NCBI GenBank assembly: GCA_965216105.1
Contig: OZ244147.1
Span: 62,001-126,000 of the forward strand
Reading direction: 5' to 3'
DNA from: JAALLB01 sp017643495
GTDB lineage: Bacteria > Pseudomonadota > Alphaproteobacteria > Rhizobiales > Rhizobiaceae
Length of the DNA stretch: 64,000 nucleotides
The notes beneath the pieces are model-generated. The model was not told the DNA's origin, made no database searches, and was given only the letters and a program-made list of their open reading frames with translations. The stretch's first letter is position 1; the number at the start of each line of letters is the position of its first letter. A program made the translations under genes and the position numbers. Of the stretch, positions 49,456 through 57,615 are shown in pieces.

Positions 49456-50148
49456 TCAGAAATCCAGATCCACATAGTGGGAAGACGGCGGCAGGCCCCG
49501 AACGACATCACCAAGCAATGGACGGAAAGAAGGGCGTGATTTTACACGGGCATACCAGTCCTTGGCCGCCGGAATTTCGTCCCAGTGCATTTCTCCAAGA
49601 TAATCCAGAACCGAAATGGTTGCTGCAGCAGCAATGTCAGCACAACTGATGTCACTACCGGCAATCCAGTCACGCGAGGCAGCAAGAAGGTTCAGGTATT
49701 TTGCATGAGCCTTGAGATTGGACCGGGCGGCCCGAATGGTTGACGAGTCCGGAGAACCCCCCCCTTCATCGTTCCTCATGAGCTGCTTGAACACCCTTTC
49801 GTGAACAAGATAGCGCGTAACCTCTCCATCCAGCTTCAAAAGAAACCACTCTACCAAGCGGCGGGTTTCCGCCCTTGCGGCAGAGTTTTCCGGCATCAAT
49901 CGGCGGTCACGCTTCATGGCCCCCACCGTTTCATCAAGATATTCACCAATCACGAAGGGGCCGCATGCCGGTGATCCGTCACTGATCATCAGCACCGGCA
50001 GTGAACCGGCCGGATTGAGCTTTAGAAATTCGGGACGCCGTTCCCATGGCTTTTCCTCGATAAACTCTGCGGATTGGCCATACTCGGCGAGCAGCAACCT
50101 GACATAACGGGAGCCTGCTGACATCGGGTGGTGGTGAAGCGTATGCAT
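49456..50148 (-). CDS. fzlA: FtsZ-binding GST-like protein FzlA
   Basis: The 230-aa GST-fold protein begins MHTLHHHPMSAGSRYVRLLL and contains EEKPWERRPEFLKLNPAGSLP and the C-terminal AAKDWYARVKSRPSFRPLL and RGLPPSSHYVDLDF. These are near-invariant in alphaproteobacterial FzlA. In Caulobacter, FzlA binds FtsZ, curves its filaments and is required for division rather than for glutathione chemistry. The frame is open to 50226, but the ATG at 50148 gives the family N-terminus. It leads an fzlA-queG-SDR transcription unit and is divergent from uppP, which links division with wall-lipid recycling by position only. Confidence 0.88.
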   Translation of the reverse strand: MHTLHHHPMSAGSRYVRLLLAEYGQSAEFIEEKPWERRPEFLKLNPAGSLPVLMISDGSPACGPFVIGEYLDETVGAMKRDRRLMPENSAARAETRRLVEWFLLKLDGEVTRYLVHERVFKQLMRNDEGGGSPDSSTIRAARSNLKAHAKYLNLLAASRDWIAGSDISCADIAAAATISVLDYLGEMHWDEIPAAKDWYARVKSRPSFRPLLGDVVRGLPPSSHYVDLDF

Positions 50149-50298
50149 CTGAATGTTATTTTCTTCTGGAAATTGCGCCGCTAACATGAAATGAACATAA
50201 GGGTCTAGCGGACAATAGTGACGCAATTCTGCCCACGCAAGCCAATCGCATTTCCAGGACCCCCCACACTCCAGTTACAGAAAGGAAATGGGACCAAC

Positions 50299-51123
50299 AT
50301 GAGCCCGGAACAGATCATCGTCCTGGCCATCGTTCAGGGCATTACAGAGTTTTTGCCAATATCCTCATCCGGCCACCTGATCCTCATTCCGGCGTTCACC
50401 GACTGGCCGGACCAGGGCATCGCCACGGATGTGATGGTCCATGTAGGCTCGCTGTTTGCCGTGATTGTCTATTTCTGGCGTGACGTTCTCAGGCTTGCCA
50501 TTGGCAGCCTCAATTTGCTGCGCGGAAAAATGACCCCTGACGGCTGGATGGCCATCTATATCCTGGTCGCAACAATTCCGGCAGTGCTGTTCGGTCTTTA
50601 CCTCAAGAAATCCGGAATGAGTGCGGCGCTTCGCTCCGTGGAGGTGATCGCCTGGAATGCAATCATATTCGGTATCATCCTGTATGTTGCAGACATGCTT
50701 GGGAAACGCCTCAAGACCATGGAGCACATGACGTTTCGCTCTGCCATGCTTATCGGCGGTGCGCAGGCACTTGCACTCATCCCGGGCACAAGCCGCAGCG
50801 GTGTCACCATGTCAGCAGCCAGGTTTCTGGGTTTTGAGCGCGCCGAAGCGGCGCGGTTTTCCTTTCTGCTGGGCATTCCTGCGATAGCAGGTGCAGGCGC
50901 AGTAACCATGCTGGAATTTGTCGAGCGAGGCGAAGCCATCCCCTCAGACGCCCTCTGGGCAGCCTTCCTCACGTTTTTTTCGGCGATTGCTGCAATCGCG
51001 CTGCTAATGGCCGTTGTCCGCCGTACCAGTTTTCTTGTATTTGTCCTTTACCGGCTTGTTCTCGGGCTGGTCCTGTTTGCCTTGCTGTATGAATGGATTC
51101 CGGGCTGGTCGATCAGCATATGA
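50299..51123 (+). CDS. uppP: Undecaprenyl-diphosphatase
   Basis: UppP (BacA) dephosphorylates undecaprenyl pyrophosphate at the periplasmic face to recycle the carrier lipid for peptidoglycan and other glycans; it can confer bacitracin tolerance. The 274-aa membrane protein has both signature motifs, QGITEFLPISSSGHL and IPGTSRSGVTMSAARFLG, and about eight hydrophobic helices. The ATG at 50299 gives the standard N-terminus MSPEQIIVLAIVQG. It appears monocistronic; the RNase D-like gene begins 90 bases further on. Confidence 0.96.
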   Translation: MSPEQIIVLAIVQGITEFLPISSSGHLILIPAFTDWPDQGIATDVMVHVGSLFAVIVYFWRDVLRLAIGSLNLLRGKMTPDGWMAIYILVATIPAVLFGLYLKKSGMSAALRSVEVIAWNAIIFGIILYVADMLGKRLKTMEHMTFRSAMLIGGAQALALIPGTSRSGVTMSAARFLGFERAEAARFSFLLGIPAIAGAGAVTMLEFVERGEAIPSDALWAAFLTFFSAIAAIALLMAVVRRTSFLVFVLYRLVLGLVLFALLYEWIPGWSISI

Positions 51124-51213
51124 CCCTGAGCTGCACCATTGTTCCAGCCCGCTTGCTGGCAAAGCCGAAAAACGACATTATAAAAAACAAACCAATCAGG
51201 AAGGGACCGATTT

Positions 51214-51828
51214 GTGACGATCCGTTTTCATAAAGGCGATTTACCCAATCTCGAAAAATACCATGACTCCGTCGCTGTGGACACGGAAACACTTGGCCTG
51301 AATCCACTGCGTGACCGGTTATGCGTGGTTCAGCTTTCACCGGGTGACGGAACAGCGGATGTCGTACAAATCGCCAAGGGACAAACCGAAGCTCCCAATC
51401 TGAAGGCCCTTTTGGAAGACAATGCGCGCACCATCATCTTTCACTTTGCCCGGTTTGATGTAGCGGTTCTGCTGCACGGTTTGGGCATCGACACGAATTC
51501 CGTCTATTGCACCAAAATCGCCTCCCGGCTTACCCGTACCTACACAGACCGGCACGGCCTGAAAGATCTGGTCAAGGAATTCATCAATGTCGATATTTCC
51601 AAGCAACAGCAAAGTTCGGACTGGGCAGCGGACACGCTGACCAATGCACAGCTCGAATATGCGGCATCGGATGTGCTTTACCTTCACGAGTTGCGCGCCC
51701 ATCTTGACCAGCGGTTGCAACGCGAAAACCGGCAGGAGCTGGCGAAGGAATGTTTCCGTTTCCTTCCAGCCCGCTGCAGGCTTGATCTGGCCGGATGGCC
51801 TGAAACGGACATTTTCGCACACAGTTGA
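51214..51828 (+). CDS. Ribonuclease D-like 3'-5' exonuclease
   Basis: The 204-aa protein is a DEDDy exonuclease domain without the C-terminal HRDC domains of E. coli RNase D. The catalytic residues are visible in VAVDTETLGLNP (Asp, Glu), FHFARFDVAVL (Asp) and YAASDVLYLHEL (Tyr-X3-Asp). Short RNase D forms are usual in Rhizobiales. It probably trims RNA 3' ends. The GTG start follows CAGGAAGGGA. It precedes the lptC-lptA-lptB genes by about 120 bases, with no terminator seen. Confidence 0.9.
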   Translation: MTIRFHKGDLPNLEKYHDSVAVDTETLGLNPLRDRLCVVQLSPGDGTADVVQIAKGQTEAPNLKALLEDNARTIIFHFARFDVAVLLHGLGIDTNSVYCTKIASRLTRTYTDRHGLKDLVKEFINVDISKQQQSSDWAADTLTNAQLEYAASDVLYLHELRAHLDQRLQRENRQELAKECFRFLPARCRLDLAGWPETDIFAHS

Positions 51829-51948
51829 GCTGTTATGGTTGGTACGGCGACCTTTGAAGCAACGGACTAGCTTCTTCCGCAGGCCGCAAAATGAACATGA
51901 AGCGGGAATAATTTCCGGCACGTTTCAACCAGAAGGACCACACGACGC

Positions 51949-52791
51949 TTGAACAGGATTGCGCCAAACAGTTCTGCCGTCCATTCGAACGGACATAACG
52001 CCCGGCAAGACGGGCAGGTGGAAGACGTGCGCGTTGCCCCGCCACATCGGGATCATGTTCCGCAGCCGGCGAGCCCTGCCCACGTCAGACCGAATCCTTT
52101 TCCCCAGCACGTCGAGCCAAGCGGTCAGGCATCTGGACGCAACCTTGATTTCATATCAACAGAGCGCAGTGCTGATGAATATGAACAGGCGTTGAGACAT
52201 TCCGGCAAGGTCAGGCTATGGCGGATTGTTCTACCTGTCATTGCGGTACTGATCATGGTCGCAATCGTACTGGCTCTTGTTGTGAACGCCATGCTTGCTC
52301 CTGATGCTGCCATAGACGCGGTATCGCTGGAAGATGGCAATCTGGTAATGGAAAACCCGCACCTGAACGGCTTTGACAAGAACAAACGTCCCTTCAGCCT
52401 GATGGCCGACAGGGCCATTCAGGATGCATCAAACCCCACGCGGGTGGAACTTCGCAGTATCAGCGCGGAACTGCCTGTTGATGAAACGGTTTCAGCCAAG
52501 GTTCAGGCAGGAAACGGTATCTATGACGCGGAAAAGAAAACCCTTGTGCTCCAACAGGATATACGGCTGGAAACCGATACGGGCATGAAACTCGAGCTTG
52601 ATGATGCGGATATCGACATCGGAGAGGGCCGGATGACGACTTCCGGCGGAATCGTGGTCACAAGCCCGCAGGCGGACATTTCTGCTGACAGCATATTTGT
52701 CGAGGAAAGCGGAAACCGGATCGTATTCACCGGGAATGTCCGGATGACTGTCCGCCCTGACGAAATGAGAAAGGTTACGGAGAAGGAATGA
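51949..52791 (+). CDS. lptC: LPS export periplasmic-anchored protein LptC
   Basis: LptC links the LptBFG ABC transporter to the LptA bridge in lipopolysaccharide export. The 280-aa product has one transmembrane helix at about 93-116 (IVLPVIAVLIMVAIVLALVV) and a periplasmic beta-jellyroll domain (about 120-275). The first 85 residues are hydrophilic, Pro/His-rich and longer than usual, so the TTG at 51949 may be too far upstream; GTGs at 52018 and 52027 are alternatives. It overlaps lptA by 4 bases (ATGA). Confidence 0.85.
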   Translation: MNRIAPNSSAVHSNGHNARQDGQVEDVRVAPPHRDHVPQPASPAHVRPNPFPQHVEPSGQASGRNLDFISTERSADEYEQALRHSGKVRLWRIVLPVIAVLIMVAIVLALVVNAMLAPDAAIDAVSLEDGNLVMENPHLNGFDKNKRPFSLMADRAIQDASNPTRVELRSISAELPVDETVSAKVQAGNGIYDAEKKTLVLQQDIRLETDTGMKLELDDADIDIGEGRMTTSGGIVVTSPQADISADSIFVEESGNRIVFTGNVRMTVRPDEMRKVTEKE

Positions 52792-53354
52792 CTGCCAGAA
52801 TAGCCGGTCTTGCAAGACATGTCTTGATTGCTGCAGCGATGTTATTGACTTCGGCAACCTGCTCAATCGCATTTGCCCAAACCGTGGGCGGCGCCTTCAA
52901 GGGGCTTGGCAACAATGACCAACCCATTCAGATCGAGGCGGACAATCTGGAAGTGATTGATGACCAGAACACCGCACTGTTGACCGGTAATGTCAGCGTG
53001 ACGCAGGGAAGTACGATTTTCCGTGCAAGCCGTATCAAGGTCTTCTACCTGCGGGGAGATGCCGCCAACCAGTCGAAAAGCGGCATCAGGCGCATTGAGG
53101 CAAGCGGTAAAGTGGCGGTCAGCGCCGACGACAACCGTGCAACCGCTGACAAGGCCATAATCGACATGGTGGGTGAGACCGTATTGCTTACCGGCAATGT
53201 CGTCATGAGTCAGGGCAAGAATGTGGCAACCGGTTGTCAGGTTAGTGTGAATTTGCGAACCAGTGTTTCCAGTATCAAGCCATGCGGCTCTGCAAACGGC
53301 AAGAAAACCGGTCGTCCGGTTATCGTTTTTGATCCGAAGTCACGAAAACAGTAG
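52788..53354 (+). CDS. lptA: LPS transport periplasmic protein LptA
   Basis: LptA forms the periplasmic bridge that carries LPS from LptC to LptD. The 188-aa product has a signal peptide (about 1-30, ending SIAFAQ). The OstA-type repeats QPIQIEADNLEVIDDQNTAL, LTGNVSVTQGSTIFRASRIK and TADKAIIDMVGETVLLTGNV are typical of this beta-jellyroll. It overlaps lptC, and lptB follows about 110 bases later. The C-terminal tail ends in a basic stretch, as in other Rhizobiales. Confidence 0.93.
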   Translation: MTARIAGLARHVLIAAAMLLTSATCSIAFAQTVGGAFKGLGNNDQPIQIEADNLEVIDDQNTALLTGNVSVTQGSTIFRASRIKVFYLRGDAANQSKSGIRRIEASGKVAVSADDNRATADKAIIDMVGETVLLTGNVVMSQGKNVATGCQVSVNLRTSVSSIKPCGSANGKKTGRPVIVFDPKSRKQ

Positions 53355-53465
53355 GATTTCAACGATCTGTTGCGTATTCGACCCTGATTGCGTACTGGAT
53401 TTGATAACCATCCAAAGGTAAACAGAAAATCCCGAAACGCGTCGCATACGGCTGCGGAGATATTG

Positions 53466-54407
53466 GTGAAACTGCCTGGTTTGTTAGAAAAGCTGCTGGC
53501 GCGGCCACGTGAGAAGAAAAAAATCACCTGGTCGATGACGCCGCCCCCGGCTGGCAATGCTGCCAACAACAGCAGCAATGCCCGTGTTGCCGGCACAACT
53601 GCCGATCCTGCGCGGGTCAAAACTCAAACCCCGCAGTCCGTCCCCCATCAAGGCACTATCAATCCCAATCCACCGCGTTCCAGACAGGGAACGCTGATCG
53701 TTTCCGGTATCCAGAAAAGCTACAAGGGCCGCAAGGTGGTCAAGGATGTAAACCTCGGTGTCAGACGCGGGGAAGCTGTTGGTCTCCTTGGCCCGAACGG
53801 CGCAGGAAAGACCACTAGCTTTTACATGATTACCGGGCTGGTGCAGCCTGATTCCGGGCGTATCGAACTGAACGGCCACAACATTACAAACACACCGATG
53901 TATCGCCGGGCACGACTTGGTATCGGCTACCTTCCCCAGGAAGCATCAATTTTCCGCGGACTTTCAGTCGAAAACAATATTCGTGCCGTGCTTGAGGTTG
54001 TCGAACCGGACAAGAAGGAACGTGAACGCCAGCTCGATGCACTTCTGGAAGAATTTTCGATTTCCCATCTGCGGAAATCTCCTTCCATTGCCCTATCAGG
54101 CGGCGAACGCCGGCGCTGTGAAATTGCCCGGGCCTTGGCGACACGTCCCTCCTTCATGCTTCTTGACGAGCCGTTCGCAGGCATCGATCCGATTGCAGTG
54201 GGCGATATCCAGGATCTGGTACGCCATCTCACGCGGCGAGGGATCGGCGTCCTGATAACGGATCACAATGTTCGCGAAACCCTTGGTCTGATTGACCGGG
54301 CCTACATCATTCATGACGGCAATGTGCTGACGCACGGTACACCGCAGGAGATTGTGCGGAACCCGGATGTACGCCGCCTGTATCTTGGAGAACAGTTTAC
54401 GCTTTAG
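53466..54407 (+). CDS. lptB: LPS export ABC transporter ATPase LptB
   Basis: LptB is the cytoplasmic ATPase of the LPS extractor. The 313-aa product has a Pro/Asn-rich N-terminal extension of about 75 residues, then a full ABC domain: Walker A GPNGAGKTTS, Q-loop LPQEASIF, signature LSGGERRR, Walker B FMLLDEPFAGIDP and the switch His in ITDHNVRETL. The E. coli protein is about 240 aa, so the extension is lineage-specific. The GTG at 53466 follows GCGGAG. rpoN follows 74 bases later, a conserved neighbour. Confidence 0.95.
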   Translation: MKLPGLLEKLLARPREKKKITWSMTPPPAGNAANNSSNARVAGTTADPARVKTQTPQSVPHQGTINPNPPRSRQGTLIVSGIQKSYKGRKVVKDVNLGVRRGEAVGLLGPNGAGKTTSFYMITGLVQPDSGRIELNGHNITNTPMYRRARLGIGYLPQEASIFRGLSVENNIRAVLEVVEPDKKERERQLDALLEEFSISHLRKSPSIALSGGERRRCEIARALATRPSFMLLDEPFAGIDPIAVGDIQDLVRHLTRRGIGVLITDHNVRETLGLIDRAYIIHDGNVLTHGTPQEIVRNPDVRRLYLGEQFTL

Positions 54408-54481
54408 GAAGGTATGCTTGTTACACTCCCTGCAAAAACCGGGCCTTACAGCCATCCAGCCCGGGTTACAGGTGAAGGAAC

Positions 54482-56008
54482 ATGGCAGCCGGTTTCCGTT
54501 TAGAGCAAAAACAGTCCCAGTCACTGGTTATGACGCCGCAACTGGCGCAGTCCATCAAGCTGTTGCAGCTTGGAAGCCAGGAGCTGATGGAGTTCGTTCA
54601 TTCAGAAATCGAGAAAAACCCGTTGCTCGAACTCGAGCCTGATCCAGAAGGCCCCCATGCCGACCGGAGAAACAGCCGTTCCGGCCCTGCAGAAGAATCC
54701 CGAAAAGAGGAACCGGGAGACCTTGTTACCCATGAACTGGGTACTGATGCCGGTGCACGCGAAGCCGATATCGATGCATCTTTCGAAAATGTATATGATG
54801 CAGAGCGCACCGGAGCAGAAACGGCAAAACAGAAAGATGCCAACGACACCCTCGCACCATCCGGACCTGCAGCCAGGGAACAGCATGATCTGCTGGAGTT
54901 TGCTTCAACTGTCAGCGAACAACCAACCCTTGCACAATACCTTGAAGCCCAGATCGGTCTCGTATTCCGGCAAACCGAAAACAGGCAGATTGCTGCCTAT
55001 ATAGCGCACGGGCTTGATGAAGACGGTTATTTTCGTGAACCGATTTCAGAAGCTGCGAAAGCCATCGGCACAAACAGTGAAAACTTTCTGGAAGTATTGA
55101 CCCGGTTTCAGGCGCTTGAACCTACCGGTATTGGTGCGCGATCACTGAGCGAGTGTTTGCAATTGCAACTGGCAGAGCGTGACCGGCTTGACCCTGCAAT
55201 GTCGATACTCGTCAACAATCTGGGTCTGTTGGCAAAGCGCGAATACTCCAAGCTTTCGAAGCTTTGTGGTGTAACAAGAAACGAACTTTCGGAGATGGTT
55301 CAGGAGCTTCGCCGTCTGGATCCGCGCCCTGCTGCAAAGTATGAAGCCGTCATCGCTGAAGCTGTTGTGGCCGATGTCATAGTGACGCAGAAACCTGATG
55401 GTGACTGGGCAATTGAGCTGAATCCGGAAACGCTGCCAAAAGTGCTTGTTGACCAAGAGTATTATACCGAGCTGAACCGCACGATCGAGACTGCGGAAGG
55501 CAGGGAATTCATCGGTGATTGCATGACCAACGCCAACTGGCTGATAAAAAGCCTCGATCAGCGCGCCCGAACCATTCTGAAAGTTGCCACCGAGATCATA
55601 CGGCAACAGGACATGTTCTTTGCCAGTGGCATCGAGCATCTCAAGCCGATGAACCTGAAGGCTGTAGCAGAAGCGATCCAGATGCATGAATCGACAGTAA
55701 GTCGCGTAACCGCAAACAAGTACCTGCGGTGCGAACAAGGCATTTTCGAACTCAAGTTCTTCTTTTCTTCCTCTGTTTCGGCCGCATCTGAAAATGGCGA
55801 GCTTTCATCAGAAAGCGTCAAACACAGAATCAAGCAGCTTGTTGATGGAGAAAAACCGTCCAAGGTGCTTTCCGACGATCAAATCGTTGAACAGTTGCAG
55901 GAAGCGGGCATAGAGATCGCACGGCGGACGGTGGCTAAATATCGTGAGGCCATGCGCATACCATCCTCCGTACAACGGCGGCGAGACAAACGTCAGGCGT
56001 TGATATAG
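54482..56008 (+). CDS. rpoN: RNA polymerase sigma-54 factor
   Basis: RpoN directs RNA polymerase to -24/-12 promoters and needs AAA+ activators. The 508-aa product has region I (RLEQKQSQSLVMTPQLAQSIKLL), an acidic region II (about 45-130), the core-binding domain, an HTH (FMNLKAVAEAI-type MNLKAVAEAIQMHESTVSR) and the C-terminal RpoN box ARRTVAKYREAMRIPSSVQR. All motifs are intact. The ATG follows AAGGAA. It lies between lptB and hpf, the usual order. No sigma-54 activator is encoded in the window. Confidence 0.97.
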   Translation: MAAGFRLEQKQSQSLVMTPQLAQSIKLLQLGSQELMEFVHSEIEKNPLLELEPDPEGPHADRRNSRSGPAEESRKEEPGDLVTHELGTDAGAREADIDASFENVYDAERTGAETAKQKDANDTLAPSGPAAREQHDLLEFASTVSEQPTLAQYLEAQIGLVFRQTENRQIAAYIAHGLDEDGYFREPISEAAKAIGTNSENFLEVLTRFQALEPTGIGARSLSECLQLQLAERDRLDPAMSILVNNLGLLAKREYSKLSKLCGVTRNELSEMVQELRRLDPRPAAKYEAVIAEAVVADVIVTQKPDGDWAIELNPETLPKVLVDQEYYTELNRTIETAEGREFIGDCMTNANWLIKSLDQRARTILKVATEIIRQQDMFFASGIEHLKPMNLKAVAEAIQMHESTVSRVTANKYLRCEQGIFELKFFFSSSVSAASENGELSSESVKHRIKQLVDGEKPSKVLSDDQIVEQLQEAGIEIARRTVAKYREAMRIPSSVQRRRDKRQALI

Positions 56009-56094
56009 CCACAACATCCTGAAATCTTTTCTGATTTGCTTTCTCGGTTTCTGCCTGTAGACTTTAAGGGGCGGAAAAGGAAGAGAGGAAACAC

Positions 56095-56655
56095 ATGAGT
56101 TTACGGATTTCAGGAAAACACATGAATGTGGGTGATTCGCTGACCGGTCGCATCGAAGACCGGCTTGAGGACGCCATTACGAAATATTTTCCCGGCGGAT
56201 ATACAGGTCATGTAACGCTTGAGAAACAGGGAAACCGTTATTCCTGCGACTGTATAATTCACCTTGATTCGAGTGCCGACCTTCAAAGCAATGCCATGGA
56301 CAATGATCCCACGGCTGCATTTGAAGCGGCTGCCGACAAGATTGAAAAGCGGCTTCGGCGCTATAAACGCCGCCTCAAGGACCATCACGCAAATGCAGAC
56401 AAGGCAGCACGGATAGAGGCGGCCTATTCGATTGTGGAATCGCCTGAAACGGCTGAAGAAATGCCGGAAGACTATAATCCGGTGATTATCGCCGAATCCC
56501 TTACCAGCATTGAGACCCAAACCGTTGCCGGGGCAGTGATGAAGCTAGACATGACTGACAATCCGGTCGTCGTCTTCACCAATGCGGGCAATGGAAAGAC
56601 CAACGTGGTGTTTCGCCGCGAGGATGGCAATATCGGCTGGATTGACCCCTCCTGA
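56095..56655 (+). CDS. hpf: Ribosome hibernation-promoting factor (long form)
   Basis: The 186-aa product has an N-terminal HPF/YfiA domain (about 1-105, MSLRISGKHMNVGDSLTGRI, then KIEKRLRRYKRRLKDH) and a C-terminal dimerisation domain (about 130-186, PVVVFTNAGNGKTNVVFRRE). The long form makes 100S ribosome dimers in stationary phase. The ATG is behind GAGAGGA. In most Rhizobiales ptsN follows directly; here the next gene is the convergent DUF1150 gene, and no ptsN is present. Confidence 0.94.
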   Translation: MSLRISGKHMNVGDSLTGRIEDRLEDAITKYFPGGYTGHVTLEKQGNRYSCDCIIHLDSSADLQSNAMDNDPTAAFEAAADKIEKRLRRYKRRLKDHHANADKAARIEAAYSIVESPETAEEMPEDYNPVIIAESLTSIETQTVAGAVMKLDMTDNPVVVFTNAGNGKTNVVFRREDGNIGWIDPS

Positions 56656-56665
56656 TCCGGCCTTT

Positions 56666-56698
56666 GTTCATGCCGGGCGGAAAACGCCCGGCCTGAAC
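56666..56698. terminator. Long hairpin between convergent genes
   Basis: GTTCA-T-GCCGGGCG (56666-56679) pairs with CGCCCGGC-C-TGAAC (56685-56698) around GAAAA, with one mismatch. It lies between the convergent hpf and DUF1150 genes. No T-tract follows on either strand, so it is a weak intrinsic terminator, an mRNA 3'-stabilising structure or a Rho-related site. Confidence 0.45.
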
Positions 56699-56721
56699 GC
56701 TGTCATCAAGCTGTGCCAAAA

Positions 56722-56988
56722 TCAGTTTGGAAGCACAGCCTCCAAATCATTGTAAAACGCGGAAGAACTCACATCGCTCTGGCTGTCTGCAAGGACCAGC
56801 GGAGAGCCATCGGCTGCAAACAGCGCCCAGTACAAATGCCCCGGTTCAAGTTCGGGTGTACCGGGAAACGCTTCTGCAATTTCCTCGGCTGTGATCTGCC
56901 TCATATAGGCAATTGCATCACTTCCCATGTTAGCCAGGTCTTCAAACTCCTGAAGCTGCTCATGATTTTGATCATTGTAATGAAACAT
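56722..56988 (-). CDS. DUF1150 family protein
   Basis: The 88-aa protein contains EDLANMGSDAIAYMRQITAEEI and LYWALFAADGSPLVLADS, which mark DUF1150, a small alphaproteobacterial family of unknown function. It is hydrophilic and probably cytosolic. Its gene starts 3 bases after the stop of the Hsp20 gene, so the two are co-transcribed; this pairing is conserved and suggests a role in heat-shock or protein quality control, which is inference. Confidence 0.85.
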   Translation of the reverse strand: MFHYNDQNHEQLQEFEDLANMGSDAIAYMRQITAEEIAEAFPGTPELEPGHLYWALFAADGSPLVLADSQSDVSSSAFYNDLEAVLPN

Positions 56989-56991
56989 TGG

Positions 56992-57438
56992 TTACTCCTT
57001 ACCTGATCTTTCCGCGGCATTAATGGAAATCTTTCTAACCGTGCTTTCCGGCCTCAAACGAACCAGATCTATTTCCAGCAGGCCGTTTTTCAATTGAGCA
57101 CCGTTGACTTCAAGCCCTTCAGCCAGCACGAAGGAGCGCTGAAACTGACGGGCAGCTATACCCCGGTGCAAGTAGACACGTTCCTTGTCATCAATTTGTT
57201 TCCCCGTGACCACCAGTTGGTTTTTCTCAATGGTGACATCAAGGTCTTCTTCGCGGAATCCTGCAACCGCCAGGGTGATGCGCAAAACATCGGTATCCTG
57301 GTCACTGCCCGCATTCAGCCGCTCGATATTGTACGGAGGATATCCGTCATTGGCAGACTTGGTTGCGCGGTCCAGAACGCGTTCAAGCTCATCAAAACCA
57401 AGCATGAACGGACTGGAAAAACCGGCCAGACGTGACAT
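56992..57438 (-). CDS. Small heat-shock protein Hsp20
   Basis: This 148-aa alpha-crystallin-type chaperone prevents aggregation of unfolded proteins. The N-terminal segment is MSRLAGFSSPFMLGFDELER. The alpha-crystallin domain runs from about 38 to 130 (YNIERL, ITLAVAGFREEDLDVTIEKN, GIAARQFQRSFVLAEGLEV). The C-terminal I/V-X-I motif reads KISINAA. The ATG at 57438 is chosen because GAAGGG precedes it by 7 bases. I found no clear ROSE thermometer in the leader. It is co-transcribed with DUF1150. Confidence 0.93.
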   Translation of the reverse strand: MSRLAGFSSPFMLGFDELERVLDRATKSANDGYPPYNIERLNAGSDQDTDVLRITLAVAGFREEDLDVTIEKNQLVVTGKQIDDKERVYLHRGIAARQFQRSFVLAEGLEVNGAQLKNGLLEIDLVRLRPESTVRKISINAAERSGKE

Positions 57439-57615
57439 TTTCATTCCCTTCTTTCTTTTCTGGAATATGGGGTTTGACGGGTCGCCATTCAATATCTGTG
57501 GCAATAGCGAACATTCTTATTATTTCCAAAATGGATATAATGTTTGTTGTTTTCTCCAAATTGACTGAAAACACCTCATCGTTATCTTTCCGGCAAGCAA
57601 AACAGGAGGTTTTTC

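Noticed and set aside
57439..57615. ROSE-type RNA thermometer before hsp20
   Set aside because: The leader lacks a clear UYGCU anti-SD element next to the ribosome site. The AT-rich gap looks like ordinary promoter DNA.
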